IMG/VR virus record: IMGVR_UViG_3300020421_000070
Location: 1 to 35,665 of that record
DNA length: 35,665 nucleotides
Direction: 5' to 3' (one strand)
Origin: a virus
Shown here piece after piece: positions 22,816-31,343 of this stretch. Made by a program: the position numbers and the translations under genes. The notes beneath the pieces are model-generated. The model did no database searches and was not told where the DNA came from. It saw only the letters and a program-made list of their open reading frames with translations. Positions within the stretch are counted from its first letter, which is position 1; the number at the start of each line of letters is the position of its first letter.

Positions 22816-23809
22816 AACTGAATTCTTGCTGTGCAATCTCATCAAGTTTCTGCATGACTTCTGGTGTGAAGTATGTTTCAGGGTCTTTCAAGATTGCCTT
22901 AGCATAGACTTTCTTGCCGTCTATCTCATAACGACCTGCAACGTTCTTCCAAAGTCCGCCGAGTTCACCGAGTTCAAGAAGACCGTAATATCGATCAAGA
23001 CCACGCTCATCGTAATACAAACGTATGGTAGCATCTTTGTTCTCCTTACTTAAACGCGACTTTGCTGTCTTAGCTTTAATAAGATTTCCAATGACTTCTG
23101 TTCCATCCTTTTCTTTCTTTTTGCTGAGATAAATGATTGTAGACGCTGCATATTTGAGACCGCTGCCTCCGCCCATTTCTTTGGTGGGAACGTATGATCC
23201 GATGACATCATAGGTATGATTGGTGACGATTAATGGAATTTTTGCTTGACCAAGTTTGAGTGTAAGCATACGAAATGCTCCCTTAACAAGTTGAGATTTG
23301 GTCATGTCCCTGACTTGCTTGTCGTCTAGTGCATCACGAATCTCCTTCTCTGTGGAAAGCATACCAAGAGAGTCTAACACAAACATACAGGGTCTGCGTT
23401 CTTCTTCAGATTTTTTTAAGTATATGTCCACTGCCTTCAGTGCCTTAGTTCTAAACTCTTCAATGGTGACAACATTGACCACCACCAGGCGATCCATGTC
23501 TACCCCACGACTTGCGATAAGACCCTTGTTAACAGCGGCTTCAGTGTCAAAATATAGGCAATACCCATCAGGATTAGAATCAAGAAAATTCTTGACGACT
23601 GCCAGGCTGAAGAAAGTTTTTCCAGTGCTAGACTCCCCAGCAATGGCAGTAATCTTATTCCCAGATACGCCACCAAATATACTACCTGAACAAAGTCCGT
23701 TAAAGATGTACGAACCCGTGTCCACGAAAGTTTCTGTGTCGTCGATGTCTGATGCCAGTTTGGTATAGTCATCCCCGATCTCTTTTACAATGTCTTTGAG
23801 AAAATCCAT
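22802..23809 (-). CDS. uvsX: RecA-like recombinase (T4 UvsX)
   Basis: UvsX coats ssDNA and promotes strand exchange for recombination-dependent replication and repair. Walker A is GESSTGKT (58-65) and Walker B is in CMFVLDSLGMLS (about 138-149). An ExxPRE-like L1/L2 region is replaced by the T4-type SYVPTKEMGGGSGLKYAAST. Length 335 aa (T4 391 aa); the C-terminal acidic tail of T4 UvsX is not evident. The 5' end overlaps the upstream oxygenase by 25 nt and the 3' end overlaps the next oxygenase by 14 nt. Confidence 0.95.
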   Translation of the reverse strand: MDFLKDIVKEIGDDYTKLASDIDDTETFVDTGSYIFNGLCSGSIFGGVSGNKITAIAGESSTGKTFFSLAVVKNFLDSNPDGYCLYFDTEAAVNKGLIASRGVDMDRLVVVNVVTIEEFRTKALKAVDIYLKKSEEERRPCMFVLDSLGMLSTEKEIRDALDDKQVRDMTKSQLVKGAFRMLTLKLGQAKIPLIVTNHTYDVIGSYVPTKEMGGGSGLKYAASTIIYLSKKKEKDGTEVIGNLIKAKTAKSRLSKENKDATIRLYYDERGLDRYYGLLELGELGGLWKNVAGRYEIDGKKVYAKAILKDPETYFTPEVMQKLDEIAQQEFSYGST

Positions 23810-24420
23810 TTACGTTCAGAATAAGTTTGTTCATCAATAAGATTAAAACTTAAAGTTCTCCTCTCATTATCATGTTTTTGTGGGAACACCATATGTTGAA
23901 GCCAACTAGGGAAGACAATTACTTCTCCTTTTTGTTGGTCTGGAACCCACTCAGAGGAAGCCCAAGGTTGATAGTTTCCGTGAATGAAACAAAGCTCCGA
24001 GGGATCCTTAGGTACTTCTAGTAGTATTATACCAGATAAGTCCGCTGCATGTATATGTACTGGAGTAAAATCACCTGATCTGTACCTATTTACCCAGGCA
24101 TCTGCCATAACAGTCTTTCCATCAAAACGGTTGTCGTTCTGTGGAACAATCGAAAGAGAAAGCTTTTCGATTTCAGATGGGTTCATCTCCTTATATAATT
24201 CACCCAAAGATTCTAAAAAATTTTTGAGTTGAGTATGCTCACAGAATTGTTCTGTAAGGTACACCACATCAATGTCCCTGTCCAAAAGATCTTCTGATAC
24301 TGGTTCAGCTTTAGAACTTTCAATGAACTTATTAACTTCATCCAGTATAAAGTTTGGACATTTGGCTACTAGAATGTTAGGTCCAAAAGGATTAAACATC
24401 CTATATTGAAAATCCGTCAT
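23785..24420 (-). CDS. Putative 2OG-Fe(II) oxygenase (2OG-FeII_Oxy_5-like)
   Basis: The C-terminal half reads AWVNRYRSGDFTPVHIHAAD then LSGIILL, with H122/H124 and D127 as probable iron ligands, and later VIVFPSWLQHMVFPQ with H176 followed by ERRTLSFNL (R187/R188, 2OG ligand). This is the pattern of the PF13759-type oxygenases common in cyanophages. The N-terminal ~100 residues are divergent. Start ATG 24420 overlaps the upstream gene (ATGA). Substrate unknown; the protein directly precedes uvsX. Confidence 0.82.
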   Translation of the reverse strand: MTDFQYRMFNPFGPNILVAKCPNFILDEVNKFIESSKAEPVSEDLLDRDIDVVYLTEQFCEHTQLKNFLESLGELYKEMNPSEIEKLSLSIVPQNDNRFDGKTVMADAWVNRYRSGDFTPVHIHAADLSGIILLEVPKDPSELCFIHGNYQPWASSEWVPDQQKGEVIVFPSWLQHMVFPQKHDNERRTLSFNLIDEQTYSERKWIFSKTL

Positions 24421-25052
24421 GATATATTCCAATGAACATTACCAGCGATAGAGATTCTTTCTTCATCGCAGTCATAAAAAGGATAGACAGAGTGACTGAG
24501 ATGTGCTGGAAAAACTATCATTGTTCCTTCCATAGATTTATCCATGTAGATAGGATGTGCTTTAATATTACCAACAATATCAGTATATGTAAACTGAAAG
24601 TCTGATGCTGCGGGAGAATTACTTACCTTCGCACTAGGAATAGTATGTTGTTCTCTCCAGTCAGTGGGAATCTGCATCCAAATTACGAAGGATAAAATTC
24701 CTGCATGATTATGTTGTGGATTAAACTCCAGTTGTTTCTGAAAATTAACCCACCACTCAATATCAAGTGATACGTCAGGAGCGCTAGGATGCAACTCTGG
24801 TCCAAGCGTATCTATATTAGAATCTATAATATGTTTGCATATAGGATACAAAACAGTTGATGAGAAAGTTACATCTTCTTCAAGAGCAAGACTTAGAGAA
24901 ATATTTCCTGCAAGAGCATCAGACATATTTTTTCTTTGCACTTTGGCAATGTCTATCTTTTTCCAAAGAAGTTTGGTAATTTTCTTTGTGAGTTTAGTTC
25001 TATAGATTGGGAGATTAGGTAATTCTAAAACACTCCATTCAATATCATTCAT
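24417..25052 (-). CDS. Putative 2OG-Fe(II) oxygenase (2OG-FeII_Oxy_5-like)
   Basis: This 211-aa relative of the next gene has EWWVNFQKQLEFNPQHNHAG with H114/H116, LSFVIWMQIP, then MIVFPAHLSHSVYPF (H187) and DEERISIAGN (R199). The acidic residue seen two places after the HxH in the neighbouring copy is not obvious here, so iron binding may use a different residue. An insertion (about 130-172) separates the two halves of the barrel. Both ends have ATGA overlaps, to the nucleotidyltransferase before and the paralogue after. A tandem duplication followed by divergence is likely. Confidence 0.8.
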   Translation of the reverse strand: MNDIEWSVLELPNLPIYRTKLTKKITKLLWKKIDIAKVQRKNMSDALAGNISLSLALEEDVTFSSTVLYPICKHIIDSNIDTLGPELHPSAPDVSLDIEWWVNFQKQLEFNPQHNHAGILSFVIWMQIPTDWREQHTIPSAKVSNSPAASDFQFTYTDIVGNIKAHPIYMDKSMEGTMIVFPAHLSHSVYPFYDCDEERISIAGNVHWNIS

Positions 25053-25507
25053 ATACCAAGAATTTTTCTTTGCCTATTAAAGTAGTCATGAAGTAACCAA
25101 GAACTACTGTTCAGTTTGTCACTTCCACCAATACCATATTCAAACTCAACCCTAGGATTATCACCGTACATATCAACTTCTGGAGTATTATCCTTACCAC
25201 GATCACCACCATTAGCAAAGACTATTGTCTGTGCAATTTCCAGACAACTCTCAATCGCTCCACATGCAGATCCTTTCTCATCATACGGCACAGTAATAAC
25301 GGCATCGACCATCTCTAGGTGTCGAATAATCTCTGCACGTTCTTTCCAGTCTTGGAAGTACTGACCTTTCTTATCTTTCAACCACTCGTTTGTGTTCAAT
25401 CCTACTACCAAATAGTTGGTAAGTTCTCTAGCTTTTTTAAAATATGCGATGTGTCCACTGTGGATAGGATCAAATCCTCCCGTCACAAGAGTAACTATTC
25501 TCTTCAT
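25049..25507 (-). CDS. Cytidylyltransferase-like nucleotidyltransferase
   Basis: This compact 152-aa enzyme has the HxGH nucleotide-binding motif in TGGFDPIHSGHIAYF (H16-S-G-H19), characteristic of glycerol-3-phosphate cytidylyltransferase (TagD) and RfaE/HldE-type proteins. The usual ISSTxxR signature is replaced by KLNSSSWLLHDYF, lacking the arginine, so the activity or substrate may differ. It starts inside the end of the polymerase gene (ATGA) and runs into two oxygenases. A sugar- or polyol-phosphate transferred to CDP is the standard expectation; any link to DNA modification is speculation. Confidence 0.85.
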   Translation of the reverse strand: MKRIVTLVTGGFDPIHSGHIAYFKKARELTNYLVVGLNTNEWLKDKKGQYFQDWKERAEIIRHLEMVDAVITVPYDEKGSACGAIESCLEIAQTIVFANGGDRGKDNTPEVDMYGDNPRVEFEYGIGGSDKLNSSSWLLHDYFNRQRKILGI

Positions 25508-28005
25508 GTAAAAAATGTCTCCAAAGTATTTCTTCTTTCAACTTCCCAACCAATACAATCAAGAATTACTTTGATCGGTTCAATGAAAGATTTGCTGAAT
25601 TGCAATTCATAATTGACATACTTATCTAGGTCAAATTCAGGAGGGAATTCCTGAATGAAAGATATGACATTCTCATGCATAGGATTAGGCGTCTTTAAAT
25701 AAACAAACTTAATCTTCTCACCACTTTGAATGTCTTGATACTTACCAGAAAGTTTTTTCTGTTTGACATAATGATTATAAAGAATAGATCCACGAACGTG
25801 TATTGGTGTTCCTTTAGCGTATAAGTCTGATGAAGATTTCCACTTATTGATGTTAGAGACGCTTCTAGGAAAAGCAATATCCGAAACAGGGAGATCATAA
25901 AACTCCTTACGAGATGTTTCAATAAAATCAATCATCTCATCTTCAGTTGCACTCATCATTAACTTAAGACCATCCTTAATCATCTTACGACAAGGAGCAG
26001 GAGTGGAAGTTTTGATAGCTTCAATACCCATGATCTTTAGTTTGGGTTCTTTATAACGGACCCCCTCACTATCCCATACGTTGAGAATATATCGTTTCTT
26101 TGCGGTCCAGATGCCACGGTCAGCGATATTCTCTCGCTTCATTTGCATCTTCTGATCGTATGCGTTTACGTAGTCCGCGAGCTCTTGGTAAGCACTGTCA
26201 ATATACGGCTCAAGTTCCACCTCACACACCTTATCAAGGAACGTGACAATGCCTTCAGTAGTTTTTTCTCTTCCCTCGTATACAGTTTCGACCAAAGGAC
26301 CCATATTGAGATAGATGGAATCAGTATCAGAAGCAATAACATAGTCAACATCCTTTGTTTTTAATACACGATTCATATATGAGTTTACCTTATTCTCAAT
26401 CCAACGGATAGAGACTTGACCAGAAAGCGTAATCGCCTCCGCATTGGCCAGTTTATAGTACCTAAAATACTGATTACCGATAGCACCATAAGCAGAGTTG
26501 AGAGCAATCTTCTTAGCCATCTGGATATTGTTGCATCGTGCAATCTCCTTTTCCAGGTCTTTGGTAGGATTCTTCTCATAATCTTTCTTAGCTTGAATCA
26601 TTTTCTTTTTGAAAATGACACGTTCGTTATACATCTTCTGCATGAGTTCAGGGAGAAACCCCTTCTTATCTTTCCTATACATTGCACCATTGGCACACAC
26701 CGCATAGTCAGAATATAGTTCAAATGTAATATCTTGATTGAGAAGTTTATCTACTGTTGCTGATGGGTGTTTCTGATCCAGTAACGTCTCTGGCGAGATG
26801 TTGTACTGCATAATGAGGTGAGGGTATAGGGAGTTGAGGTCAAAATTGACAACCCATTCATAAACTCCAGGCTTAGGTTCTTTAACATACGCACCAGCAT
26901 ACTTCTCATCCTTTTGGTTTCTTTCTTTTTGTGGAATGGCAATATTCTGTTTCTTAAGATAGTTGTAAATGATTGCATCCCAAGTACGAACTTGATATGC
27001 AATGTCACTGAAATTGACCTTAGCATCATAAGCACGGGTTAGACATAGGTCAATAAGTTTCAACTTATCCTCAAGTTTATCAACCAGTTCCACGTCAACA
27101 ATGTTATAGTCAACAAATTTATCCCAATCTTTAGTATAGAACTCTCGGAAAGTATCAAACTCAGAGTGGTCTAATTTCTTCTGTCCCAGTTCTTGTGAGG
27201 CAATGTGATCCAATCTATAGCTCTCCTGGTTAGGAGTGGCAGGAGACTTCTTATAGAGATCTAAGTAATCAATTACGGAGATACCTGCAACATCACAAGA
27301 GATATTCTTACGACCAGCAATAAAGATTTCATTACGGCGTAAAATATTCCAAGGAGACATCTTTTTCATGGTCTTCTCTCCCATGAGTCTTTCGATGCGA
27401 CCAGTCAAATATGGAATGTCATAAAACTCACAGTTCCATCCAGTAATAACTTCTGGAGTATTAGTTTGCCACCAATCCAAAAATCTATTAATTAGATCGT
27501 ATTCGTCATGACATTGGATATATGTAAAGTTGGGGCGATCTTGATTAGCATAAGGTTTTGACCCAAACGTAATGACTTTTTTAGTATCATAATCCTGCAT
27601 CGTAATGAGAAGAAGTTCTTCTGCACAATTAAATGGATCGGGGAATCCACCCTCAGCAGCAACCTCAATATCAATTGTGATCAGTTTAATTTTGCCAATG
27701 TCAAATTTGATTTCATCCTCAGGATACATCTCGGAAATGTATTGATGAACATATCGTTCATTTCCATATACAGAGAATCCATTGACAGAACTATACTTAT
27801 CAATAAATTCTCTACAATCTTTAATTGTTCCAGGTTTAACTGGTTCCACAGGAAGATTATCTAGAGTTCGCCACTTTGATTTTCTTTTTGTGGGGACAAA
27901 TAAAGTTGGTTGAAACTTTTGTCGGTCACTAAAATGTTTTCCATTCTCATATCCACGAATCAAGATGTCATTACCAATTTGGAAAACGTTAGTGTAGAAC
28001 CTCAT
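25504..28005 (-). CDS. gp43: Family B DNA polymerase (T4 gp43)
   Basis: This is the replicative polymerase with 3'-5' proofreading. Exonuclease motifs: I in LITIDIEVA (D112, E114), II in GWNCEFYDIPYL (189-200) and III in YNIVDVELVD (300-309). Polymerase motifs: A DLNSLYPHLI (389-398), B KKIALNSAYGAIGN (498-511), C YVIASDTDSIYL (D560, D562). 833 aa against 898 in T4. The end, LETFFT, could be a clamp-binding peptide. The start overlaps the Sm-like gene (ATGA). In T4, regA lies just upstream of 43; here about 4 kb of other genes separate them. Confidence 0.97.
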   Translation of the reverse strand: MRFYTNVFQIGNDILIRGYENGKHFSDRQKFQPTLFVPTKRKSKWRTLDNLPVEPVKPGTIKDCREFIDKYSSVNGFSVYGNERYVHQYISEMYPEDEIKFDIGKIKLITIDIEVAAEGGFPDPFNCAEELLLITMQDYDTKKVITFGSKPYANQDRPNFTYIQCHDEYDLINRFLDWWQTNTPEVITGWNCEFYDIPYLTGRIERLMGEKTMKKMSPWNILRRNEIFIAGRKNISCDVAGISVIDYLDLYKKSPATPNQESYRLDHIASQELGQKKLDHSEFDTFREFYTKDWDKFVDYNIVDVELVDKLEDKLKLIDLCLTRAYDAKVNFSDIAYQVRTWDAIIYNYLKKQNIAIPQKERNQKDEKYAGAYVKEPKPGVYEWVVNFDLNSLYPHLIMQYNISPETLLDQKHPSATVDKLLNQDITFELYSDYAVCANGAMYRKDKKGFLPELMQKMYNERVIFKKKMIQAKKDYEKNPTKDLEKEIARCNNIQMAKKIALNSAYGAIGNQYFRYYKLANAEAITLSGQVSIRWIENKVNSYMNRVLKTKDVDYVIASDTDSIYLNMGPLVETVYEGREKTTEGIVTFLDKVCEVELEPYIDSAYQELADYVNAYDQKMQMKRENIADRGIWTAKKRYILNVWDSEGVRYKEPKLKIMGIEAIKTSTPAPCRKMIKDGLKLMMSATEDEMIDFIETSRKEFYDLPVSDIAFPRSVSNINKWKSSSDLYAKGTPIHVRGSILYNHYVKQKKLSGKYQDIQSGEKIKFVYLKTPNPMHENVISFIQEFPPEFDLDKYVNYELQFSKSFIEPIKVILDCIGWEVERRNTLETFFT

Positions 28006-28301
28006 TCCTTCGTAGCAAGTTTTAAATAAAAGTCGATAAGTTTTTTATGTGGTTCGACCAGTGTTAGAATTTTATCAGATGAAAGCATAACAATGTTATC
28101 ATCCGTAATATCTCCTAACCATGGAATCAAACGTTCCTCAAGAGAACTATCCGTTTCATGTCGTCCCAAAATTTGATATGGAGATATCAATTTGCAATCG
28201 GGTTCCCCAATGTTAACTGCGGGTAAGGCTTCAATCTGACTGATAATGACCGTATCATTCGACAGAATGATGCATTGAATTTCACTTTCCATTGATTCCA
28301 T
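28002..28301 (-). CDS. Putative Sm-like protein, 99 aa (divergent copy)
   Basis: The protein opens with a beta-strand series (SEIQCIILSNDTVIISQIEA) like the Sm1 strands of its two paralogues, and shares the later pattern W-x-G/P-x3-D-x2-(I/V) (IPWLGDITDDNIVMLSSDKI) and an end of the form L-V-E-P-x-K-x2-I-x-F-Y-x2-L. It is the most divergent of three such proteins in the window. The first codon of the longest frame is TTG (28313); ATGs at 28301 and 28292 both overlap the upstream stop, and I chose 28301 with GAGAAG upstream. Its stop overlaps gp43. Confidence 0.65.
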   Translation of the reverse strand: MESMESEIQCIILSNDTVIISQIEALPAVNIGEPDCKLISPYQILGRHETDSSLEERLIPWLGDITDDNIVMLSSDKILTLVEPHKKLIDFYLKLATKE

Positions 28302-28632
28302 AAATCTTCTCAATTCTATCTTCGTAGGACTCTAACACTTCTTTCTTGGGCTCCATGATTGACACCACAAATCCTGGTTCAATAGAAATTTTTCTATCAG
28401 AAGACAATGGTTGCCACTCACTAAAAGCGACATTGTATCTAGGTGAGTCATCTTCATCCATGTCCGATACAGATTCTTCGGTGAGAAGTACTGGTTCTTC
28501 AATGCGTTCAACCAACTCAACAAAGAAAGGATGATCAAGAACAGTGAAGATTACTTTGTCTCCGTCAACCGCCTGTTTTACATCTGCGATAACAGTTTCG
28601 CCAGATTGCATCAATACGAGTTTTACAGCCAT
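28282..28632 (-). CDS. Putative Sm-like protein, 116 aa
   Basis: The N-terminus (MAVKLVLMQSGETVIADVKQ) gives an Sm-type strand-turn-strand with the SGE turn, then VIFTVLDHPFFVEL. A loop of acidic residues (EESVSDMDEDDSP) separates it from a second half (YNVAFSEWQPLSSDRKISIE) that aligns with the 97-aa protein downstream of gp44. The helix at the end (KKEVLESYEDRIEKIYG) is shared. A crystal structure of a cyanophage-type Sm-like protein exists to my memory, as a ring; relation to RNA or DNA binding is unproven. The reading frame overlaps the next paralogue. Confidence 0.72.
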   Translation of the reverse strand: MAVKLVLMQSGETVIADVKQAVDGDKVIFTVLDHPFFVELVERIEEPVLLTEESVSDMDEDDSPRYNVAFSEWQPLSSDRKISIEPGFVVSIMEPKKEVLESYEDRIEKIYGINGK

Positions 28633-28661
28633 ATCATTTAAAAATCAATTACATTCTACCA

Positions 28662-29351
28662 CTAAAAGTAGAGTCTAGCAAGTCCCTCATATGGAACATA
28701 GAAATGACCTTGGAAAGTTATTCTATATTCATTTTTGCCCAGAGAAAATTTTCCTATCCTATGCGGAAGTATTCCATTCCAAAAATAGATAGATCCAGGA
28801 TCATATTCAACCTTCTCACTATGTTTCCAAAGATCATCATCAATACAGATGTCAAGAAAAGCAGGAGTCTTTGGAGACTCTATTACAGAAACAAATGAGA
28901 CTATCTTTCCTGGACTCAGATCTGGATAATAATCCAAGATGCCCATGTCCGTATGAACATTCCATTCAGGCATATTCAGTTCTTCTCCACCAAATACATG
29001 AAATGCTGGAAGAGTTAGATTGTAGTCAAACTCAACTACAAGTCCGAATTCTCTGTTTATTATATAAAAAAGATGTCGATATAACCAGTCAAATCTTGCC
29101 CTGAGTTTTCCTTGCAAGACTCTATCTATCTCATGTGTTACTGGTCCAGTATCTTTAGTGTGAATCAGATAGATGGCATCTCCCAATATATGTTGAATTT
29201 TTTGGGTATCATTTGGAGTAAAATTTTTCCACCTATCATATTCAGTAAAGTTTTTCCAATACTTGCGTAGGGAATGAACTTCATTCTTAATAAAATTAAC
29301 TTGAGAATTTGTTAAAAAGTTATCAACCTTTCTCACTAAAGATTCTTGCAT
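28662..29351 (-). CDS. Putative 2OG-Fe(II) oxygenase-like protein, 229 aa
   Basis: Residues 130-215 look like an oxygenase barrel: H133-x-D135 in EWNVHTDMGILDYY, H197 in FWNGILPHRIGKF, and R210 in YRITFQGHFY. The N-terminal ~115 residues are helical and charged, with no family recognised. The triad is well placed, but overall similarity is weaker than for the other three oxygenases in the window. It lies between a 110-aa unknown and the Sm-like genes, on the same transcript. Substrate unknown. Confidence 0.68.
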   Translation of the reverse strand: MQESLVRKVDNFLTNSQVNFIKNEVHSLRKYWKNFTEYDRWKNFTPNDTQKIQHILGDAIYLIHTKDTGPVTHEIDRVLQGKLRARFDWLYRHLFYIINREFGLVVEFDYNLTLPAFHVFGGEELNMPEWNVHTDMGILDYYPDLSPGKIVSFVSVIESPKTPAFLDICIDDDLWKHSEKVEYDPGSIYFWNGILPHRIGKFSLGKNEYRITFQGHFYVPYEGLARLYF

Positions 29352-29684
29352 CTATCCACCTAGCGTTGGATCATCTATTGGTATATACTTATGCATAAAG
29401 GATGATATCGATTCAGCATCTTGGTCAGATTGTTCCTGTTCTCTATGTTTTCTCCACATCTCAGCAACCATATCTACTTTAGGTGGTGCCTGATATGGTG
29501 GTGATGGTTGTGATTGCCACTTATCAATTGCTTCCTGTGTAGGCACAGTAATTCTGAAGGGATAATCTTCCTCCTCAAACTCCGTATTCATATCAATATA
29601 TGTTTGAGGAGTAATCTTAATCTTCTTTGGTTGGTGCATCTTTTGGTACTGATTAGCACCTAAGTTGTCTAGAAAATCATTCAT
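29352..29684 (-). CDS. Hypothetical protein, 110 aa
   Basis: This acidic, Gln/Pro-rich protein looks partly disordered: MNDFLDNLGANQYQKMHQPK at the start, a beta-like YPFRITVPTQEAIDKW, then SQPSPPYQAPPK. A helical segment VDMVAEMWRKHREQEQSDQD follows. Its ATG overlaps the PurC stop (ATGA). No catalytic or binding motif is evident. Its pattern of short linear stretches suggests a partner-binding protein, which is only a guess. Confidence 0.7.
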   Translation of the reverse strand: MNDFLDNLGANQYQKMHQPKKIKITPQTYIDMNTEFEEEDYPFRITVPTQEAIDKWQSQPSPPYQAPPKVDMVAEMWRKHREQEQSDQDAESISSFMHKYIPIDDPTLGG

Positions 29685-30379
29685 TGAACTGCCAAGGGTT
29701 GTAATCGGTCAAGAATCTGACGATAGGCAGGAACGATATCACCTTCGTCTTTTCGGAATAAATCTTTATCAAATCTTTCGTTACTACCAATCTTCCATAG
29801 TCTCATACTATCAGGACTGATTTCATCTGCAAGATACAAATCACCGTGAGCATCATAACCATACTCAACTTTAAAATCTACAAGATCGATGCCCATGATG
29901 TAAAACATCTGACGAAGATAATCATTGATCCGTAGTGTCATCTCAATAAAAGGTTCAGGATCATATCCCATTAATTTTACACGATCAGGTGTAAGCAAAG
30001 GATCATGTTTACTATCATCCTTTAAGAAAAACTCAACAATAGGGTGTGGTAGTGGAGCACCTTCTACTAAAGTTGTTTCTCTTACAATAGATCCAGCAGC
30101 ACGATTCCTACAAATAACTTCTAGTGGAACAATATCTACCTTCTTACAAATCATTTTATTAGCACCAACCATATTAATATAATGAGTTGGAATAAGTTCT
30201 TTGGAAAGTTTTTCAAAAATAATAGATGAGATACTACAGCAGAGGGATCCTTTTCCTAAAGGATGATCAACCATCTCACCGTTACCAGCTGTTACCTTAT
30301 CGTGATACTCAATAATAACACGATCAGCATCGTCACCTTGATATACTGTTTTTACTTTTCCTTCTACAATTACTTTCAT
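29681..30379 (-). CDS. purC: SAICAR synthetase
   Basis: PurC joins CAIR and aspartate in step 7-8 of de novo purine synthesis, using ATP. The N-terminal EGKVKTVYQGDD, the VICRNRAAGSIVRET segment and the C-terminal SAICAR signature (LVDFKVEYGYD, then LADEISPDSMRLW) are all present. At 232 aa it matches bacterial PurC. Purine-synthesis genes are frequent in T4-like cyanophages, fitting a high demand for purine nucleotides. It overlaps genes on both sides by ATGA. Confidence 0.97.
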   Translation of the reverse strand: MKVIVEGKVKTVYQGDDADRVIIEYHDKVTAGNGEMVDHPLGKGSLCCSISSIIFEKLSKELIPTHYINMVGANKMICKKVDIVPLEVICRNRAAGSIVRETTLVEGAPLPHPIVEFFLKDDSKHDPLLTPDRVKLMGYDPEPFIEMTLRINDYLRQMFYIMGIDLVDFKVEYGYDAHGDLYLADEISPDSMRLWKIGSNERFDKDLFRKDEGDIVPAYRQILDRLQPLAVQ

Positions 30380-30675
30380 AATGTTCTATTCAATCTAGTT
30401 TCTGCTTGGTCTGGGAAATCTCTAGGTCTACTGTCAGTTGCATTGTCAGTCTTAGGAGATCCTTCATTTGCCTTCATAGTATGCTGATAGTTAGGTCGTG
30501 GATATCTCATATAGAATGGATCAGGCATCCAGTATGTTACCTGCCATTCTTGGTCAGGACATAACTCAAGATGTTTCTCTACGCTATGAGAGAAACTACC
30601 GAGTTGAATATATCCATCATGAGTGATACATCTGCCATTGCCAGCATCAACCAAGAACATCATCTTACTACTCAT
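30376..30675 (-). CDS. Hypothetical protein, 99 aa
   Basis: The protein begins MSSKMMFLVDAGNGRCITHD, with a beta-rich first half (GYIQLGSFSHSVEKHLELC, EWQVTYWMPDPFYMRYPRP) and a polar, probably disordered end (GSPKTDNATDSRPRDFPDQA). It sits in an ATGA chain between the 48-aa gene and purC. I do not recognise a family; no membrane segment. Confidence 0.7.
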   Translation of the reverse strand: MSSKMMFLVDAGNGRCITHDGYIQLGSFSHSVEKHLELCPDQEWQVTYWMPDPFYMRYPRPNYQHTMKANEGSPKTDNATDSRPRDFPDQAETRLNRTL

Positions 30676-30818
30676 AGCACTTCTTGTTCTGGGTTAAGAT
30701 TTTTCACGAATTGCACAGGATCTTTTTCAGACTTGTGAACCCAATGATACTGCATACGTTGAAAAATAGGGTTCCATGTTTGCACACAGACATAATCAGT
30801 CACGTTGTCTCCAGTCAT
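30672..30818 (-). CDS. Small protein, 48 aa, unknown
   Basis: A 120-nt gap between two genes is filled by this frame, MTGDNVTDYVCVQTWNPIFQ, continuing RMQYHWVHKSEKDPVQFVKN. It overlaps the upstream gene's end by 23 nt and the next gene's start by ATGA, the same packing as its neighbours. The aromatic/basic composition is protein-like. No strong ribosome site is visible, as expected for coupled translation. Function unknown. Confidence 0.62.
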   Translation of the reverse strand: MTGDNVTDYVCVQTWNPIFQRMQYHWVHKSEKDPVQFVKNLNPEQEVL

Positions 30819-31110
30819 CGGGTTTATCTCTCATGAACCAGTCTTTGATATCGTCAGCACTACTAAACCCCGTTTTATGATTGGATGGATCGGGGTCTCC
30901 TAAACCCATCCTATTCAGAAAATCGTCAGTACTACCTTCCTCAATATCTTGTGATGCTTGTCTCCTTGCCTTTTGCAACCAGTCCCTAGCAAGTGTGTGA
31001 GACTTTGCTAGTTTCTGTGCCCACACCATGTCATCTAATTTAACTTCCTCCTTGTTTGCAATCTTCTTACAGATAAATTCGAGTCGTAGTCTGTATTGAG
31101 TAGATAGCAT
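30796..31110 (-). CDS. Conserved-looking protein, 104 aa, unknown
   Basis: The first half is a basic helical domain (MLSTQYRLRLEFICKKIANK, then DDMVWAQKLAKSHTLARDWL). The second half is acidic with a recurring pattern (DDFLNRMGLGDPDPSNHKTG, DDIKDWFMRDKPDDWRQRD). Small two-part proteins like this can act as transcription co-factors in T4-like phages, but I cannot assign it to gp33 or any other. I recall close relatives in other cyanophages. It follows the 66-aa gene by 1 nt. Confidence 0.72.
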   Translation of the reverse strand: MLSTQYRLRLEFICKKIANKEEVKLDDMVWAQKLAKSHTLARDWLQKARRQASQDIEEGSTDDFLNRMGLGDPDPSNHKTGFSSADDIKDWFMRDKPDDWRQRD

Positions 31111-31111
31111 G

Positions 31112-31312
31112 TCAGTCTCTAAAATCTAGTTTGAGTTCCAAATCTTCAAGTCGATGATACTCAGCATGTGCTTTCTCTTGACGATCGCACACAATGCCAA
31201 GAATATCATTCATTATTGTGTCGTTGTCAGCATAGTCATCGATATACTTGTAGATCGCTTCCTTCAAGTATCGATATCTATGCCACTCTGGACTATAAGG
31301 TTTGTAGTTCAT
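31112..31312 (-). CDS. Conserved-looking helical protein, 66 aa
   Basis: The product begins MNYKPYSPEWHRYRYLKEAI, which I recall as a common start in cyanophage small proteins. It continues as a charged helical bundle (KYIDDYADNDTIMNDILGIV, RQEKAHAEYHRLEDLELKL). Its late-type box is 21 nt upstream, after a strong terminator, so it appears to head the long replication-block transcript. No known function. Confidence 0.72.
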   Translation of the reverse strand: MNYKPYSPEWHRYRYLKEAIYKYIDDYADNDTIMNDILGIVCDRQEKAHAEYHRLEDLELKLDFRD

Positions 31313-31332
31313 AATGAAAAGTCATACACCAA

Positions 31333-31340
31333 TATTTAGA
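31333..31340 (-). promoter_or_regulatory. Late-type promoter box TCTAAATA
   Basis: The box is 21 nt before the 66-aa gene and begins 3 nt past the T run of the hsp20 terminator. It would start transcription into the purC-gp43 block. Confidence 0.65.
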
Positions 31341-31343
31341 GAC

